Assembly (NCBI GenBank): GCA_022710585.1
Contig: JAKLGV010000018.1
Coordinates: 1 to 64,000 of the forward strand
DNA length: 64,000 nt
Direction of reading: 5' to 3'
Origin: Deltaproteobacteria bacterium
Lineage (GTDB): Bacteria; Desulfobacterota; Syntrophia; Syntrophales; Smithellaceae
The position numbers and the translations under genes were made by a program. Below are positions 63,520 to 64,000 of this stretch, piece after piece (positions within the stretch are counted from its first letter, which is position 1; every line of letters begins with the position of its first letter). Below the pieces are notes generated by a model. It made no database searches. It had not been told where the DNA came from and was given only the letters and a program-made list of their open reading frames with translations.

Positions 63520-64000
63520 TTATTTGGCGAGCCAGGCATCGGCGGGCATTCCCGCCTTGAGTTCGAAGTTCGGATTAGCAATGGAGACCTTCACCAGATA
63601 GACCAGCTTCACCCGCTCCTTTTTGGTCTGAATGATTTTCGGCGTAAATTCTCCTTCCGGGGAGATGAAAGCAACATAGCCAGTATAACTTTTTCCGGGG
63701 AAGGTATCGACCTTCACGTCTGCTTTCTGTCCGGGCCGGACTTTGCCGATTTCCGTTTCATCAACGAAGATCGTCAGGTCCACGCGGGAAAGATCCGCAA
63801 CTGTAATCACTTCTCTGCCGGTCGTGACGATTTCACCCGGTTCGATATTGCGGCTGGTGACCGTACCTTTTATTGGCGATTTCAGTTGAGTATAATCAAG
63901 CTGTATGGAGGCCTGATTTAATGAGGCGTTAGAGGCGTTGATTTGCGCGGTTGCCACTTCGATATCCTGTTTAACGGCGTCTATTCTGGTTAAATTACCT
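63520..64000 (-). CDS. HlyD/YbhG-like adaptor, C-terminal part (runs off the window)
   Basis: The frame is open to the right edge, so this is the C-terminal 159 residues of a membrane fusion protein. Visible: the end of the helical hairpin (DIEVATAQINASNASLNQASIQ), the second lipoyl half LDYTQLKSPIKGTVTSRNIEPGEIV, and the barrel region VDLTIFVDETEIGKVRPGQKADVKVDTFPG. It is the first visible gene of the exporter operon. Stop at 63520; the start lies beyond the window. Confidence 0.9.
   Translation of the reverse strand, partial: GNLTRIDAVKQDIEVATAQINASNASLNQASIQLDYTQLKSPIKGTVTSRNIEPGEIVTTGREVITVADLSRVDLTIFVDETEIGKVRPGQKADVKVDTFPGKSYTGYVAFISPEGEFTPKIIQTKKERVKLVYLVKVSIANPNFELKAGMPADAWLAK

Overview
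The window looks like a chromosomal contig from an anaerobic Gram-negative bacterium. The best guess is the Desulfobacterota (deltaproteobacterial) Syntrophus/Smithella group. This rests on the mix of a complete Mla outer-membrane lipid system, lipoproteins and RND pumps, an oxygen-sensitive 4-hydroxybutyryl-CoA dehydratase-type enzyme with acyl-CoA genes, a cysteine-rich 2x[4Fe-4S] protein, radical SAM enzymes and a pyruvoyl-dependent arginine decarboxylase. No rRNA or marker protein settles the taxonomy, so this is inference.

Layout. 0-2.4 kb: a ferredoxin-like protein, then an AT-rich patch that I read as a single integron gene cassette (about 1640-2192) carrying a small lipoprotein and ending in an attC-like site. 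2.4-6.4 kb: the RNA helicase hrpA. 6.4-13.4 kb: a MarR-controlled efflux operon (marR, adaptor, an RND pump fused in frame to its TolC-like outer-membrane partner, and a DmeF-type metal exporter) with a visible promoter and palindromic operator. 13.4-17.0 kb: zinc-ribbon protein, DUF47/PhoU-like protein and a radical SAM protein, bounded by tRNA-Arg(CCT) and a degenerate direct repeat of its 3' end. 17.2-18.1 kb: small zinc-ribbon protein and a VapBC-like toxin-antitoxin pair.

18.2-31.0 kb is the most unusual region. On the minus strand lie an MMPL exporter fused to a methyltransferase, a C39-like peptidase lipoprotein, a LpxL-type acyltransferase, a small unknown protein, a BtrH-like acyltransferase, an ABC ATPase and permease, an acyl carrier protein, an intact ketosynthase, a ketosynthase homologue without the active-site Cys (chain-length-factor-like), and a B12-type radical SAM enzyme. 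The core genes overlap by 4-10 bp. It resembles a shortened aryl-polyene-like lipid/polyketide pathway with its own export, but with enzymes that such clusters do not normally have.

31-36 kb: NhaA and a KimA-like potassium transporter (divergent pair) and an unknown membrane protein. 35.6-40.4 kb: a TetR-led operon for CoA-thioester metabolism (3-hydroxyacyl-CoA dehydrogenase, AbfD-type dehydratase, SDR, cysteine hydrolase). 40.6-43.6 kb: truA, an SH3/NlpC-P60 lipoprotein and pyruvoyl arginine decarboxylase. 43.7-49.6 kb: an alpha/beta hydrolase and mlaE-F-D-C-A plus an outer-membrane barrel; here MlaF carries a C-terminal degenerate GGDEF-like domain. 49.7-54.0 kb: a MacB/DevBCA-like exporter. 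54.0-58.7 kb: a UPF0200 kinase, two polytopic glycosyltransferase-like proteins and a DUF1566 lipoprotein. 58.7-64.0 kb: an unknown protein and a HlyD/two-ATPase/two-permease ABC-2 drug exporter that runs off the right edge.

No CRISPR array, rRNA, transposase or integrase gene was seen.
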